Source: DAOUBP01 sp964513075
GTDB lineage: Bacteria; Chloroflexota; Anaerolineae; CG2-30-64-16
Length of the DNA stretch: 64,000 bases
Direction of reading: 5' to 3'
NCBI GenBank assembly: GCA_964513075.1
Contig: CAZELR010000018.1
Span: forward strand, 4,774 to 68,773
The notes below the pieces were generated by a model, which saw only the letters and a list, made by a program, of their open reading frames with translations, did no database searches and was not told where the DNA came from. Below are positions 16,893 through 26,957 of the stretch, piece after piece. Numbering within the stretch: position 1 is the stretch's first letter; every line of letters starts with the position of its first letter. Made by a program: the position numbers and the translations under genes.

Positions 16893-18546
16893 TTACTGCA
16901 CCGGCTGATGGCAGGTCCGGCAGCTCTCATTGGCGAAGCCGGCGTGGTTCTCAGGGAACGGCTTCACCTTATCTGCGCCGTGGCAGTAGGTGCACTCATT
17001 GAAGATCTCCCCTTCAAGGGGGTGCGGGATCGCCGGACCGCTGCTCACCTGGGGCGTGCTGCCGCCGGCCGCAGCCGGCTGATGGCAGGTCGTGCAGCTA
17101 GCGGCCGCGAAGCCGGCGTGGTTGGTCGGGAACGGCTTCATCTTGTCCGCGCCGTGGCAGGTGGTGCAATCCTTGTAGGCATCGCCCTCGATGGGATGCG
17201 GGATCGCCTTGGCCGCGCTCGCCGTAGAAGCGCCAGTGCTGGCGGCCGGCTGATGGCAGGTCGTGCAGCTAGCGGCCGCGAAGCCGGCGTGGTTGGTCGN
17301 NNNNNNNNNNNNNNNNNNNNNNNNNNNNNNNNNNNNNNNNNNNNNNNNNNNNNNNNNNNNNNNNNNNNNNNNNNNNNNNNNNNNNNNNNNNNNNNNNNNA
17401 GGTGGTGCAATCCTTGTAGGCATCGCCCTCGATGGGATGCGGGATCGCCTTGGCGGTGCCTCCGCCAGATTGCCCGGCGCCGGATGTTGCGGCGGGGCCC
17501 TGCTTGTGGCAGATCAGACACGACTCGGCTGGGCGTCCCGCGTGGTCCTCGGGATAAGGCTTGATACCGTCGCTGCCGTGGCAGACGGTGCAGTCCTTGT
17601 AGGCGTCTCCCTCGACGGGATGCGGGGCGGCCGGGCCCAACTCGTTGTTCTCCACTGTGCTGACAGGCACAGGCGTCGCGGCCAATGGGACGAAGACTGC
17701 GGCGGGTGTCTGGGGCGCCGGCAGAGTCGCGATGGCTGTCTTCTCGAAGGTGGCAAACCAGATAACGCCCAAGGCCAGCAGCAACCCGGCTACCACCGTG
17801 AGCGGCACGAAGATGCGTTCGCGGCGGCGCACCCCTTCGGGCGGCGCCGGTGGCCGGGTTCTGCCGGCCAACAACTGCTCCAACTCCGCCCCGTGCTCTG
17901 CTTCCATCTGATGCCGTGTCATCTTCCCGGTGAACATCGCCTTGTTGAACATCTTGATGTGCACGCTGTAGAAGTGCCACACGAAGATGGCCAGCACGGC
18001 CAGGATCGCCTCGGCGCCATGCGCGGCTTTTGCGGCCGGGATAATCTGGCCGGGCAAGAGTTTGGTGGTGGCGATCGGGTTCCAGAGCATGAAGCCGGTG
18101 ATGCCCATGACGACGCCGCCCCAGATCATTGCCCAATATTCGGCCTTCTCTGCGAAGTTGTAGCGCGGCAGCTTGGGGTGCTGCTTGGACAGACCCAGGT
18201 TGTAACGCACCACATCGATGGCATTGATGACATCGCCCAAGCCTGGCAGCATGGTCAATTCGATACGCCGCACGAAGACCCTGTAGGCCAGGACGGTAAA
18301 GTGGTAGATGCTCTGCAACGCGAAGGTCAACGCGGCAATGCGATGGATGATGCGCGTCGTCTCGATGCCGCCGAGCAGCCCGATGAGCCCCTCGGCGACC
18401 GGGTTGCCGCTGAACTTCTGGATCAGGCCGGTGAGGCCCAAGAGCGAGAATGACACCAACAGCACGATGTGTTCGATGCGTTGCGGCAGCGCGAACCGGG
18501 TGTAGGTTTCTTGCGTATGGGCGTGGGTGTTCTCTTGCTTAGCCAT
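16893..18546 (-). CDS. Cytochrome b fused to repeated diheme c modules (interrupted by assembly gap)
   Basis: The N-terminal half has four hydrophobic helices with histidines (RIEHIVLLVSFSLL, IHRIAALTFALQSIYHF, WHFYSVHIKMFN), as in formate-dehydrogenase-gamma/cytochrome b561-type diheme cytochromes, then another helix near residues 250-270. The C-terminal half is a string of repeated modules, each roughly IPHPIEGDAYKDCTTCHG followed by NHAGFAAASCTTCHQ. At least seven complete CxxCH heme motifs are visible, plus one cut by the gap at 17300-17399. The two halves are in different frames only because of the 100-N placeholder. It overlaps no neighbour and lies 3 bp after the nonaheme cytochrome gene. 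Likely role: quinol-linked transmembrane electron transfer to periplasmic or surface hemes; the direction is unknown. Confidence 0.85.
17300..17399. other. Assembly gap (100 N) inside tandem repeat
   Basis: The gap has the conventional placeholder length and sits in near-identical 171-bp coding repeats. The flanking repeat copies (17074-17128 equals 17245-17299; 17159-17213 equals 17400-17454) imply a true missing length of 30 bases plus any whole number of 171-base units. Either value restores the reading frame. Confidence 0.95.
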
Positions 18547-18549
18547 GGC

Positions 18550-19644
18550 TCACGCCCCCTTTCTCATGAAGCGATTGATGATCTTGCGCACGAAGTCCAG
18601 CCCCACGAATGCCGCCATCGCACCGATGACCGCCGGGATCAGGATCTTGTAGAACAAGTCGACGTAGTATACCAGCGGGTAGTTATCGCGGCTCGGCGCG
18701 AAGTGGCCCACCCAGCTATCCGGGAAGTTTGCCGTGGCATCAGGATGGCAGCTCTGACACGTTTTCAGCAGGTTCTCCTTGACCACGGTAGCATTAGAGT
18801 CACTGACCTGTTTGATATCGTGGACGCCGTGGCAGTCGGTGCAGACGGCCTTGTTGGTTTGTTGATCCGGATGTTGCTTTTCGAACAGCGTCACCGTTGT
18901 GCCGTGGAAGTCGGCCACATAGGTCTGGAACACCTGGGTGGAGATCCCGTACTTCTGCATCAACGCGGCGTTGGCGTGACAGGTGCCGCAGACGTCGGGC
19001 GACTTGAGGCGGAATGCTGCAGTGGTGGGATCTTCCTGAGTGTGTGCGCCGTGGCAGTCGGTGCAGGTGGCCACATCCGGGTTGCTGGTTTCCAGCAGTG
19101 CGGTGCCGTGCACGCTGCTGGCATATTGATCGTAAATAGTGCTGTGGCATTTCTGGCAGGTCGCGGAGATCCTCTGACGCGGCGTGTTAGCCTTGGTCAC
19201 ATCGTGCGCCCCGTGACAGTCCGTGCAGATCGCCGCATTACGATTGCCGGCTGCCAACGCGCGCGCATGGTTGCTGTCCAGTGAGTCCTTGTACTGCTGT
19301 GGATGGCAGGTCTGGCATTGTTGGTAGCGTTCCATCTGAAAGTCGCGCCGACTGGAGACAGTCAGGGCCGGATGGGGATATTCCTTGATGTTAGTGTGGC
19401 ATGCGACGCACGTTTGGGCGCCGTGCACCGACGCGCCGTACATCTGCGGATCGATGGTGAGTGGCAGAGTCTCGCCGTTAGCTAGCTGCGTGCTCAAACC
19501 AGGAATGCTGTGGCAGCCTATGCAGGAGGTATTGTCACCTTGGGCAGCGCTAGCTCCTGTGGCAAAGGCAATAAGTAGCAGGCAGCCGAGACCTGCAGCA
19601 GCAAGCCACGTGATCCGCTGCCGATGAGGGCAGGCAAAAGTCAT
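18550..19644 (-). CDS. Nonaheme c-type cytochrome, membrane anchored
   Basis: 364 aa with an N-terminal signal sequence (ITWLAAAGLGCLLLIAFATGA) and nine CxxCH motifs: CIGCH, CVACH, CQTCH, CTDCH three times, CQKCH, CGTCH and CQSCH. A C-terminal transmembrane helix (ILIPAVIGAMAAFVGLDF) follows. It should sit outside the cytoplasmic membrane and exchange electrons with the cytochrome b protein encoded 3 bp downstream. The spacing and CTDCHGxH repeats resemble cytochrome c3/octaheme families; the terminal acceptor is not identifiable. AGAGGAG precedes the ATG. Confidence 0.9.
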   Translation of the reverse strand: MTFACPHRQRITWLAAAGLGCLLLIAFATGASAAQGDNTSCIGCHSIPGLSTQLANGETLPLTIDPQMYGASVHGAQTCVACHTNIKEYPHPALTVSSRRDFQMERYQQCQTCHPQQYKDSLDSNHARALAAGNRNAAICTDCHGAHDVTKANTPRQRISATCQKCHSTIYDQYASSVHGTALLETSNPDVATCTDCHGAHTQEDPTTAAFRLKSPDVCGTCHANAALMQKYGISTQVFQTYVADFHGTTVTLFEKQHPDQQTNKAVCTDCHGVHDIKQVSDSNATVVKENLLKTCQSCHPDATANFPDSWVGHFAPSRDNYPLVYYVDLFYKILIPAVIGAMAAFVGLDFVRKIINRFMRKGA

Positions 19645-19864
19645 TTAAGAGGCTCCTCTTGACGGGTGGATAACCGATCAGCGCGATCATTGATACGCCG
19701 ACAATAACGCGGGCCTATTATAACAGATAGCACAATAAAGAGCACAATGACATACATCATGCTTCGGCCTCATCTTGTCTCAGTCCTTAGCATGAGGAAC
19801 GCACTTGCGCGGCTGTTGTTGATGCATCAGCATCTGTGCTGTTGAGAAGGCGCGGCCCCAAAGA

Positions 19865-20086
19865 TCAGGATTGGTGGCGTTGGCGGCTCAGCCATGCGAT
19901 CACGATAATGAGCAAGCCGAGGGCAGCCAACAGGCCCACGACGGTTGCCGTCAGGCCCGACCAATTGGCAGCTTGGCGCTCCTGCTCCAGGGTGATAGCC
20001 GTAGCGGCAGGCGACTTCCGATGGGCCGGTCCTCCTGGTGTCAGATCAATTGCCTTACCACCGATGGTGACGTGCTGAATGCTCAT
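19865..20086 (-). CDS. Small single-helix membrane protein
   Basis: 73 aa, not recognised. A polar N-terminal half ends in one strong transmembrane helix (LTATVVGLLAALGLLIIVIAWL) and a short basic tail. AGAGGA lies just before the ATG, which supports translation. It lies 220 bp upstream of the cytochrome operon on the same strand. A role as an accessory subunit is possible but rests on position only. Confidence 0.5.
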   Translation of the reverse strand: MSIQHVTIGGKAIDLTPGGPAHRKSPAATAITLEQERQAANWSGLTATVVGLLAALGLLIIVIAWLSRQRHQS

Positions 20087-20118
20087 GCCGTCCTCTGGAT
20101 GTGTCTACTAGTTCAACA

Positions 20119-20165
20119 GGAATCCCTGGCCCGAGGTCATTCCGTGGCCCGGTGCCAGGGATTCC
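20119..20165. repeat. 12-bp stem hairpin
   Basis: Bases 20119-20130 (ggaatccctggc) pair perfectly with 20154-20165. No T-run follows on either strand. It lies in the roughly 300-bp gap upstream of the small membrane protein; no gene is seen in that gap. Confidence 0.55.
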
Positions 20166-20336
20166 GTGGCTCGGGACCTATTGCGTCCCGTAAGTTTGAA
20201 GCAGGGCATCCCAAGGCGGAGAGCGATGTGGCATGGTGTGCAATGGCTGCGATGATTGGGATGGGCCCAGACTTCACATGAGAATGTAGCGCGTGAGGCC
20301 GTTTTCGTCCATGACATGCGTCATGTTGGGCTGCGC

Positions 20337-20374
20337 ACAGAGACCCGGCTTGTAGCAAGAAGCCGGGTCTCTGT
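20337..20374 (-). terminator. Hairpin downstream of valS
   Basis: A 15-bp perfect stem (20337-20351 with 20360-20374) lies 11 bp after the valS stop. It lacks a clear T-run on the minus strand but is well placed to end valS transcription. Confidence 0.6.
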
Positions 20375-20385
20375 CTTTGGGTCTG

Positions 20386-23163
<2,778 letters not shown>

Positions 23164-23174
23164 GAGACTCCTCC

Positions 23175-23493
23175 TTCAACCAAACCAAAAGCCCTTCCAT
23201 CGCAAGGACGGAAGGGCTTCTCCGCGGTACCACCTTGGTTGGCAGAAGTCAGTGATCAGGAGACAGGAATCAGTGATCGGAGACTGCTGCCCACTCTGAG
23301 CTGTAACGGGCTGGCCCGTGATCACCTACAGCAGCTATCAGCCATATGCCATCGGCTACCTGCTATCAGCGACCAGACTCCCCGGCGACTTTCGGCGGCG
23401 CTCACGTCGGTAGGGGGCTTGCACCCGGTGGCTCCCCACTCTCTGGCGACGGCTGCCGTCTACTCCTCCGGTTCAACATCTTTTTGGATGATA
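23175..23493 (-). promoter_or_regulatory. T-box riboswitch leader of valS
   Basis: On the minus strand the T-box sequence AAGGTGGTACCGCG is followed by a terminator hairpin whose arms are agcccttcc/ggaagggct, then a T-run and the valS ribosome site AAGGAGG. The TGGT of the T-box can pair with the ACCA end of tRNA-Val (discriminator A). Upstream, AGTAGACGG and GCCAGAGAG resemble stem I elements. A GTC (Val) triplet after GAA at 23387-23389 is a candidate specifier. Promoter, leader and gene order are complete. An iterated-word array (23243-23378) fills the linker between stem I and the antiterminator. Confidence 0.9.
23243..23378. repeat. Iterated 7-bp words inside the T-box leader
   Basis: Six units such as cagtgat and caggaat (23243-23284), then a centre of 45 bases, then seven units such as atcagcc and atcggct (23330-23378). 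The step is exactly seven throughout. The arms are only partly complementary. Confidence 0.7.
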
Positions 23494-23499
23494 GCGTAG

Positions 23500-23528
23500 A
23501 TTATAAGCGCCCAGGCGAGATTTGTCAA
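23500..23528 (-). promoter_or_regulatory. Consensus promoter of valS
   Basis: Minus-strand TTGACA (23523-23528), 17-bp spacer, TATAAT (23500-23505): a perfect sigma-70 consensus. The -35 overlaps the stop codon of the upstream gene. The predicted start lies near 23493. Confidence 0.88.
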
Positions 23529-24835
23529 TCGGCCGGCACGTGGCGGTGCAAGTCGGCGATGGCGGCTTGCAGGTCCTGACGCAGGCCTGAGCCGCTGGGA
23601 AGCTGGGTCAGCATGCCCTCGGCCGCTCGCAGCCGGCTCCGTGCATCAGCATAGTCGATGGCGCCCGCGTTCACCTGCTGGCGCACGGGCAACAGCAGCG
23701 CCAGTGCCTGATCGAAGACCTCGCTGGCGGTCAGGGGCATGGCCTCATCGGCTCCCCTGACGGACCTCAGCCCGCGCACGATTGCCTGGCTCGCCTCGAT
23801 ATCCTCCGGGTTGACCAGCCACTTGGCGGCCTCGCCGGCCAGGGCGCGAAATGCGGTGTCGGGAGAGAACCCCGGCCTTTCGAAGGTTGCGCCGCGATCG
23901 ACGCTGTTGTGCGCCAGGCTGGTGCGCTGCACCGCCAACTGATAGGCCCCTTCGTCGTTCAGCGACAGCACGCCGCTGACCCGGTAACCGCGCGGTGCGG
24001 GCAGGATCCAACTCCATAGGACCTTCAGCCAGCTCATGCCGCCCAAGTCGAGCTGCGGCTCCGGCGCTACAGGCACTTCCCTGGCCTGAATCAATTGGTT
24101 CCACGCCAGCAGCTTTTCAGTCATAGCTAACGGCACAATGCGCGCCGCGTTGGCTCCGGTGTCGCCCAGTCCGTTCGTGAACTCGCCGATCAGGTATCCT
24201 GGCGCAATGGCGGGGCGTTTCAGCAGCGGCAGCGCACGCAGATACCACGCCTCGCGCAGCCCCTGGAGCAGCCAGCGGATCGCGTTGGCCAGCAGGTAGA
24301 TCAAGACCACCAGCGCGAGCGCGGCCAAGGCGGTCCCCAGAAATTCGCGCAGCTTGGTGCTGACCGCATCGCCCAGCGTCGGCGCCGGTGTTGGAACGAG
24401 GAGCGGCGTCGCGGTGGCCGCGGCCGTAGGCTGGGGCGCGATCATGGTGGCCAACTGCATCGCTTTCCCATCCAGGGCGGCCTGCAATCCTGCCAACGCC
24501 TCCGAGTTGCCGCGCTCCTCTTCAGCGATGGCCGCGAAAATGGTCGCCGCCTGGTCATAATCCTTGCCGGCCAGGTAGGTTTGCGCCAGGGTCAGCTTGG
24601 ACTGAAGCTCCGTCAAGGTCGGCGTGGCCGTCGGCGTCAGCGTGGGCGTGCTTGTAGGCGTGGGCGTTCCGGGAGTCATCGGTGCAGCAGACGTCTCTGT
24701 CAAGAGTGCAGCCTGCGTGGGAACGGGGGTGGCGTCCTGGGCCAGAGCGGGTGAGGCCAGCAATACGCCAACCAACGTCAGGATCAGGGAAGCGGCGAGC
24801 AACCATGCATGCTTGCGGGTCCGTCGTGGACTCAT
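23525..24835 (-). CDS. Secreted/membrane protein with Pro/Thr-rich linker, unknown function
   Basis: 436 aa, not recognised. A signal sequence (LLAASLILTLVGVLLASPALA) is followed by a Thr/Pro-rich stretch, a short TPR-like helical segment (LTLAQTYLAGKDYDQAATIFAAIAEEE), a second Thr/Pro stretch and a transmembrane helix (ALAALALVVLIYLLANAI, near residue 180). A cytoplasmic domain of about 240 residues follows. Start 24835 is set by GGAGG five bases upstream; a clear promoter lies beyond. It is divergent from the methionine/folate gene. Confidence 0.8.
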   Translation of the reverse strand: MSPRRTRKHAWLLAASLILTLVGVLLASPALAQDATPVPTQAALLTETSAAPMTPGTPTPTSTPTLTPTATPTLTELQSKLTLAQTYLAGKDYDQAATIFAAIAEEERGNSEALAGLQAALDGKAMQLATMIAPQPTAAATATPLLVPTPAPTLGDAVSTKLREFLGTALAALALVVLIYLLANAIRWLLQGLREAWYLRALPLLKRPAIAPGYLIGEFTNGLGDTGANAARIVPLAMTEKLLAWNQLIQAREVPVAPEPQLDLGGMSWLKVLWSWILPAPRGYRVSGVLSLNDEGAYQLAVQRTSLAHNSVDRGATFERPGFSPDTAFRALAGEAAKWLVNPEDIEASQAIVRGLRSVRGADEAMPLTASEVFDQALALLLPVRQQVNAGAIDYADARSRLRAAEGMLTQLPSGSGLRQDLQAAIADLHRHVPAD

Positions 24836-24886
24836 GGCAACCTCCGGGAATGACGAGAAACGAATGCAAACGCCTTTCAGGGCAAG

Positions 24887-24915
24887 ATTATAGCATCGCT
24901 TGTGGTGCGTGGCAA
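24887..24915 (-). promoter_or_regulatory. Promoter of the secreted/membrane protein gene
   Basis: Minus strand TTGCCA (24910-24915), 17 bp, TATAAT (24887-24892). On the opposite strand a TATAAT at 24941-24946 may serve the divergent MetH/MetF gene, with only a weak TTGCTT 19 bp upstream. Confidence 0.75.
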
Positions 24916-24955
24916 TTGCTTCGTCCTCGTGATGCCGTGCTATAATCACGCAGTT

Positions 24956-25032
24956 GATTTTTGATTGCCGATTGTCGATTTCCGATTGTAGATGGCAAAT
25001 CGCAAATCAAAAATCGCAAATCAAAAATCTCT
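24956..25032. repeat. Iterated-word palindrome abutting the MetH/MetF ribosome site
   Basis: Eleven 7-bp units: six of the type gattgcc or gattgtc, then five of the type aatcgca or aatcaaa, nearly complementary. It ends exactly at the CGGAG ribosome site. Confidence 0.8.
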
Positions 25033-25042
25033 CGGAGATTCT

Positions 25043-26947
25043 ATGGCGCATCCGTTCCTTGATCGCCTTGCTCGTGGTCCGATCCTGGCCGACGGCGCGA
25101 TGGGCACTATGCTGCACGGCCGCGGCGCTGGGCTGGACCAATGCCTCGAAGAGCTCAACCTTACGCAATCCGGCTGGGTGCGCGAGATTCACCTCGCTTA
25201 CATCAAAGCCGGGGCCGAGATCATCCAGACGAATACCTTCGGCGCCAGCCGGCCCAAGCTGCTGGATTTCGGCCTGGGCGACAAGGTTCGCGAGATCAAT
25301 TTCCAGGGTGTGAAACTGGCACGCGAGGCGCGCGAGATCAGCGGGCAGCCGGTGCTGATTGCGGGATCCGTCGGGCCGTTAGGTCGCCGCGTCCGCCACG
25401 GCCCCCAGTTGGTGGCCCGCGTCGTCGCGGCCGCGTTTCGGGAGCAGATCGGCGTAGCATGGGAAGCCGGCGCGGACCTCGTGATTCTGGAGACTTTCTC
25501 CGACCTGGCCGAGTTGACGGCCGCGGTGGTGGCGGCGCGTGAGACCTCCGATCTGCCGGTAGTGGCCGAGGTTACCTTCGGCAATGACGGGATCACCGTC
25601 GATGGCGCAGGTCCGGCCGAGGTTGCTCATGCCCTGGCCGCATTGAGAGTCGATGTCGCAGGCGTCAACTGCTCGATGGGCCCGGCGCGCATCCTGGAGT
25701 TCCTGGTCGAGATGCACCGCGCTGAGCCCGCGCTTCGCCTGTCGGCCATGCCGAATGCCGGGCTGCCGTTCCGTGCTGCCGAGCGGATGATCTATCCGTC
25801 ATCCCCGCACTATTTTGCCGAGCGTGTGCCCCAATTTGTGGCGGCCGGGGCCTGCCTTGTGGGCGGCTGCTGCGGCACCACACCGGCACATATCCAGGCG
25901 ATGGCCGCGGCGCTGAAGCAGATAGCGGATCGCGGATGGCAGATGGCGGATGGCGGAGAGCAGGCTGCAATTGGCGCGCCAGTGCCGATGGTGCGGGTGA
26001 CTCCGTCTACCCTGTCGGAAAGTGATGATGAAGCGCCGGAGCCGACTGGGCTGCTGCAAAAGCTGCGCGCCGGCAAGTTCGTGGTCAGCGTCGAGGTAGA
26101 TCCGCCGCGCGGGTTCAGCGCGGCTAAGATGCTCGAGGGCGCGCGCATTGCCCGGGAACAGGGCGCGGATGCGGTCAACGTGGCCGACAGCCCCATGGCA
26201 CGCGTGCGCATGAGCGCACTCGCCCTATGTGTGCTGATCCAGCAGCAGGTGGGCATCGAAAGTATCCTCCACTGCACCGCGCGCGACCGCTCGCTCATGG
26301 CATTGCAATCCGACCTCATCGGCGCACATGCGCTGGGCGTGCGGAACATCATCGCTCTCACCGGCGATCCGCCCAGCCTGGGCGACCAACAGGACAGCAC
26401 CGCGGTCTATGACGTGGACTCCATCGGCCTGGTGCGCCTCATCGATGCGTTCAACCGCGGGTTGGATCGGGCCGGCAAGCCGTTTGGCACGCGCTCAGCG
26501 TTTACGATTGCAGTTGCCAGCGATCCCACCCGGCCCGATCTGGTGCAGGAGGTGGATCGCTTCCACCAGAAGGTCTCCGGCGGCGCACACCTGACCATGA
26601 CGCAGCCGATCTTCGATCCGCTCCTATGGCGGCGCTTCTATGAGCTATACGAGGAACGCCATGGTCCCTTCCCGGTGCCGGTGCTGATCGGCATCCTGCC
26701 GCTGCAAAGCCACCGCCACGCCAGCTTTCTGCATAACGAAGTGCCGGGTATCACCCTTTCGGAGCGCGCCCTGGCCCGCATGGAACGCGCCGGCGCGGAC
26801 GGCCGCAAGGAGGGGGTTAAGATGGCCCAGGAGCTGCTGCTGGAACTGGTGGAGATGCCCAAGGTGCAGGGGGTGTACCTGATGCCGAGCTTTGGACGGT
26901 ATGAGGTGGCGTGCGAGGTGTTGGACGTGGTGAAACGTGAGGCGTGA
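25043..26947 (+). CDS. Bifunctional homocysteine S-methyltransferase / methylenetetrahydrofolate reductase
   Basis: 634 aa. Residues 1 to about 290 are a homocysteine methyltransferase barrel with zinc cysteines C210 (VNCSMGP) and C276-C277 (GGCCGTTP). Residues from about 340 form a MetF-type reductase (KFVVSVEVDPPRG, ALTGDPPSLGDQ). The arrangement resembles Bacillus YitJ, coupling formation of methyl-folate to methionine synthesis, although without the cobalamin domains of MetH. The ATG at 25043 follows CGGAG; the longer frame would start inside the iterated-word array. Odd: the linker residues about 292-306 are encoded by six tandem 7-bp words. The GTG of the next gene starts 4 bp after the stop. 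Confidence 0.92.
   Translation: MAHPFLDRLARGPILADGAMGTMLHGRGAGLDQCLEELNLTQSGWVREIHLAYIKAGAEIIQTNTFGASRPKLLDFGLGDKVREINFQGVKLAREAREISGQPVLIAGSVGPLGRRVRHGPQLVARVVAAAFREQIGVAWEAGADLVILETFSDLAELTAAVVAARETSDLPVVAEVTFGNDGITVDGAGPAEVAHALAALRVDVAGVNCSMGPARILEFLVEMHRAEPALRLSAMPNAGLPFRAAERMIYPSSPHYFAERVPQFVAAGACLVGGCCGTTPAHIQAMAAALKQIADRGWQMADGGEQAAIGAPVPMVRVTPSTLSESDDEAPEPTGLLQKLRAGKFVVSVEVDPPRGFSAAKMLEGARIAREQGADAVNVADSPMARVRMSALALCVLIQQQVGIESILHCTARDRSLMALQSDLIGAHALGVRNIIALTGDPPSLGDQQDSTAVYDVDSIGLVRLIDAFNRGLDRAGKPFGTRSAFTIAVASDPTRPDLVQEVDRFHQKVSGGAHLTMTQPIFDPLLWRRFYELYEERHGPFPVPVLIGILPLQSHRHASFLHNEVPGITLSERALARMERAGADGRKEGVKMAQELLLELVEMPKVQGVYLMPSFGRYEVACEVLDVVKREA
25918..25959. repeat. In-frame tandem 7-bp words in the MetH/MetF linker
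   Basis: Six direct units (gcagata, gcggatc, gcggatg and variants), 42 bp or exactly 14 codons, with no complementary half. It sits between the two enzyme domains. Confidence 0.7.
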
Positions 26948-26957
26948 AACGTGACGA
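26930..26957. repeat. 7-bp words across a stop/start junction
   Basis: Four units (gtgaaac, gtgaggc, gtgaaac, gtgacga) span the last MetH/MetF codons, its stop and the GTG start of the next gene. Confidence 0.5.

Noticed and set aside
24992..25042. Extended N-terminus of the MetH/MetF protein starting at ATG 24992
   Set aside because: These codons are the 7-bp word array itself and lie upstream of the clear ribosome site for ATG 25043.
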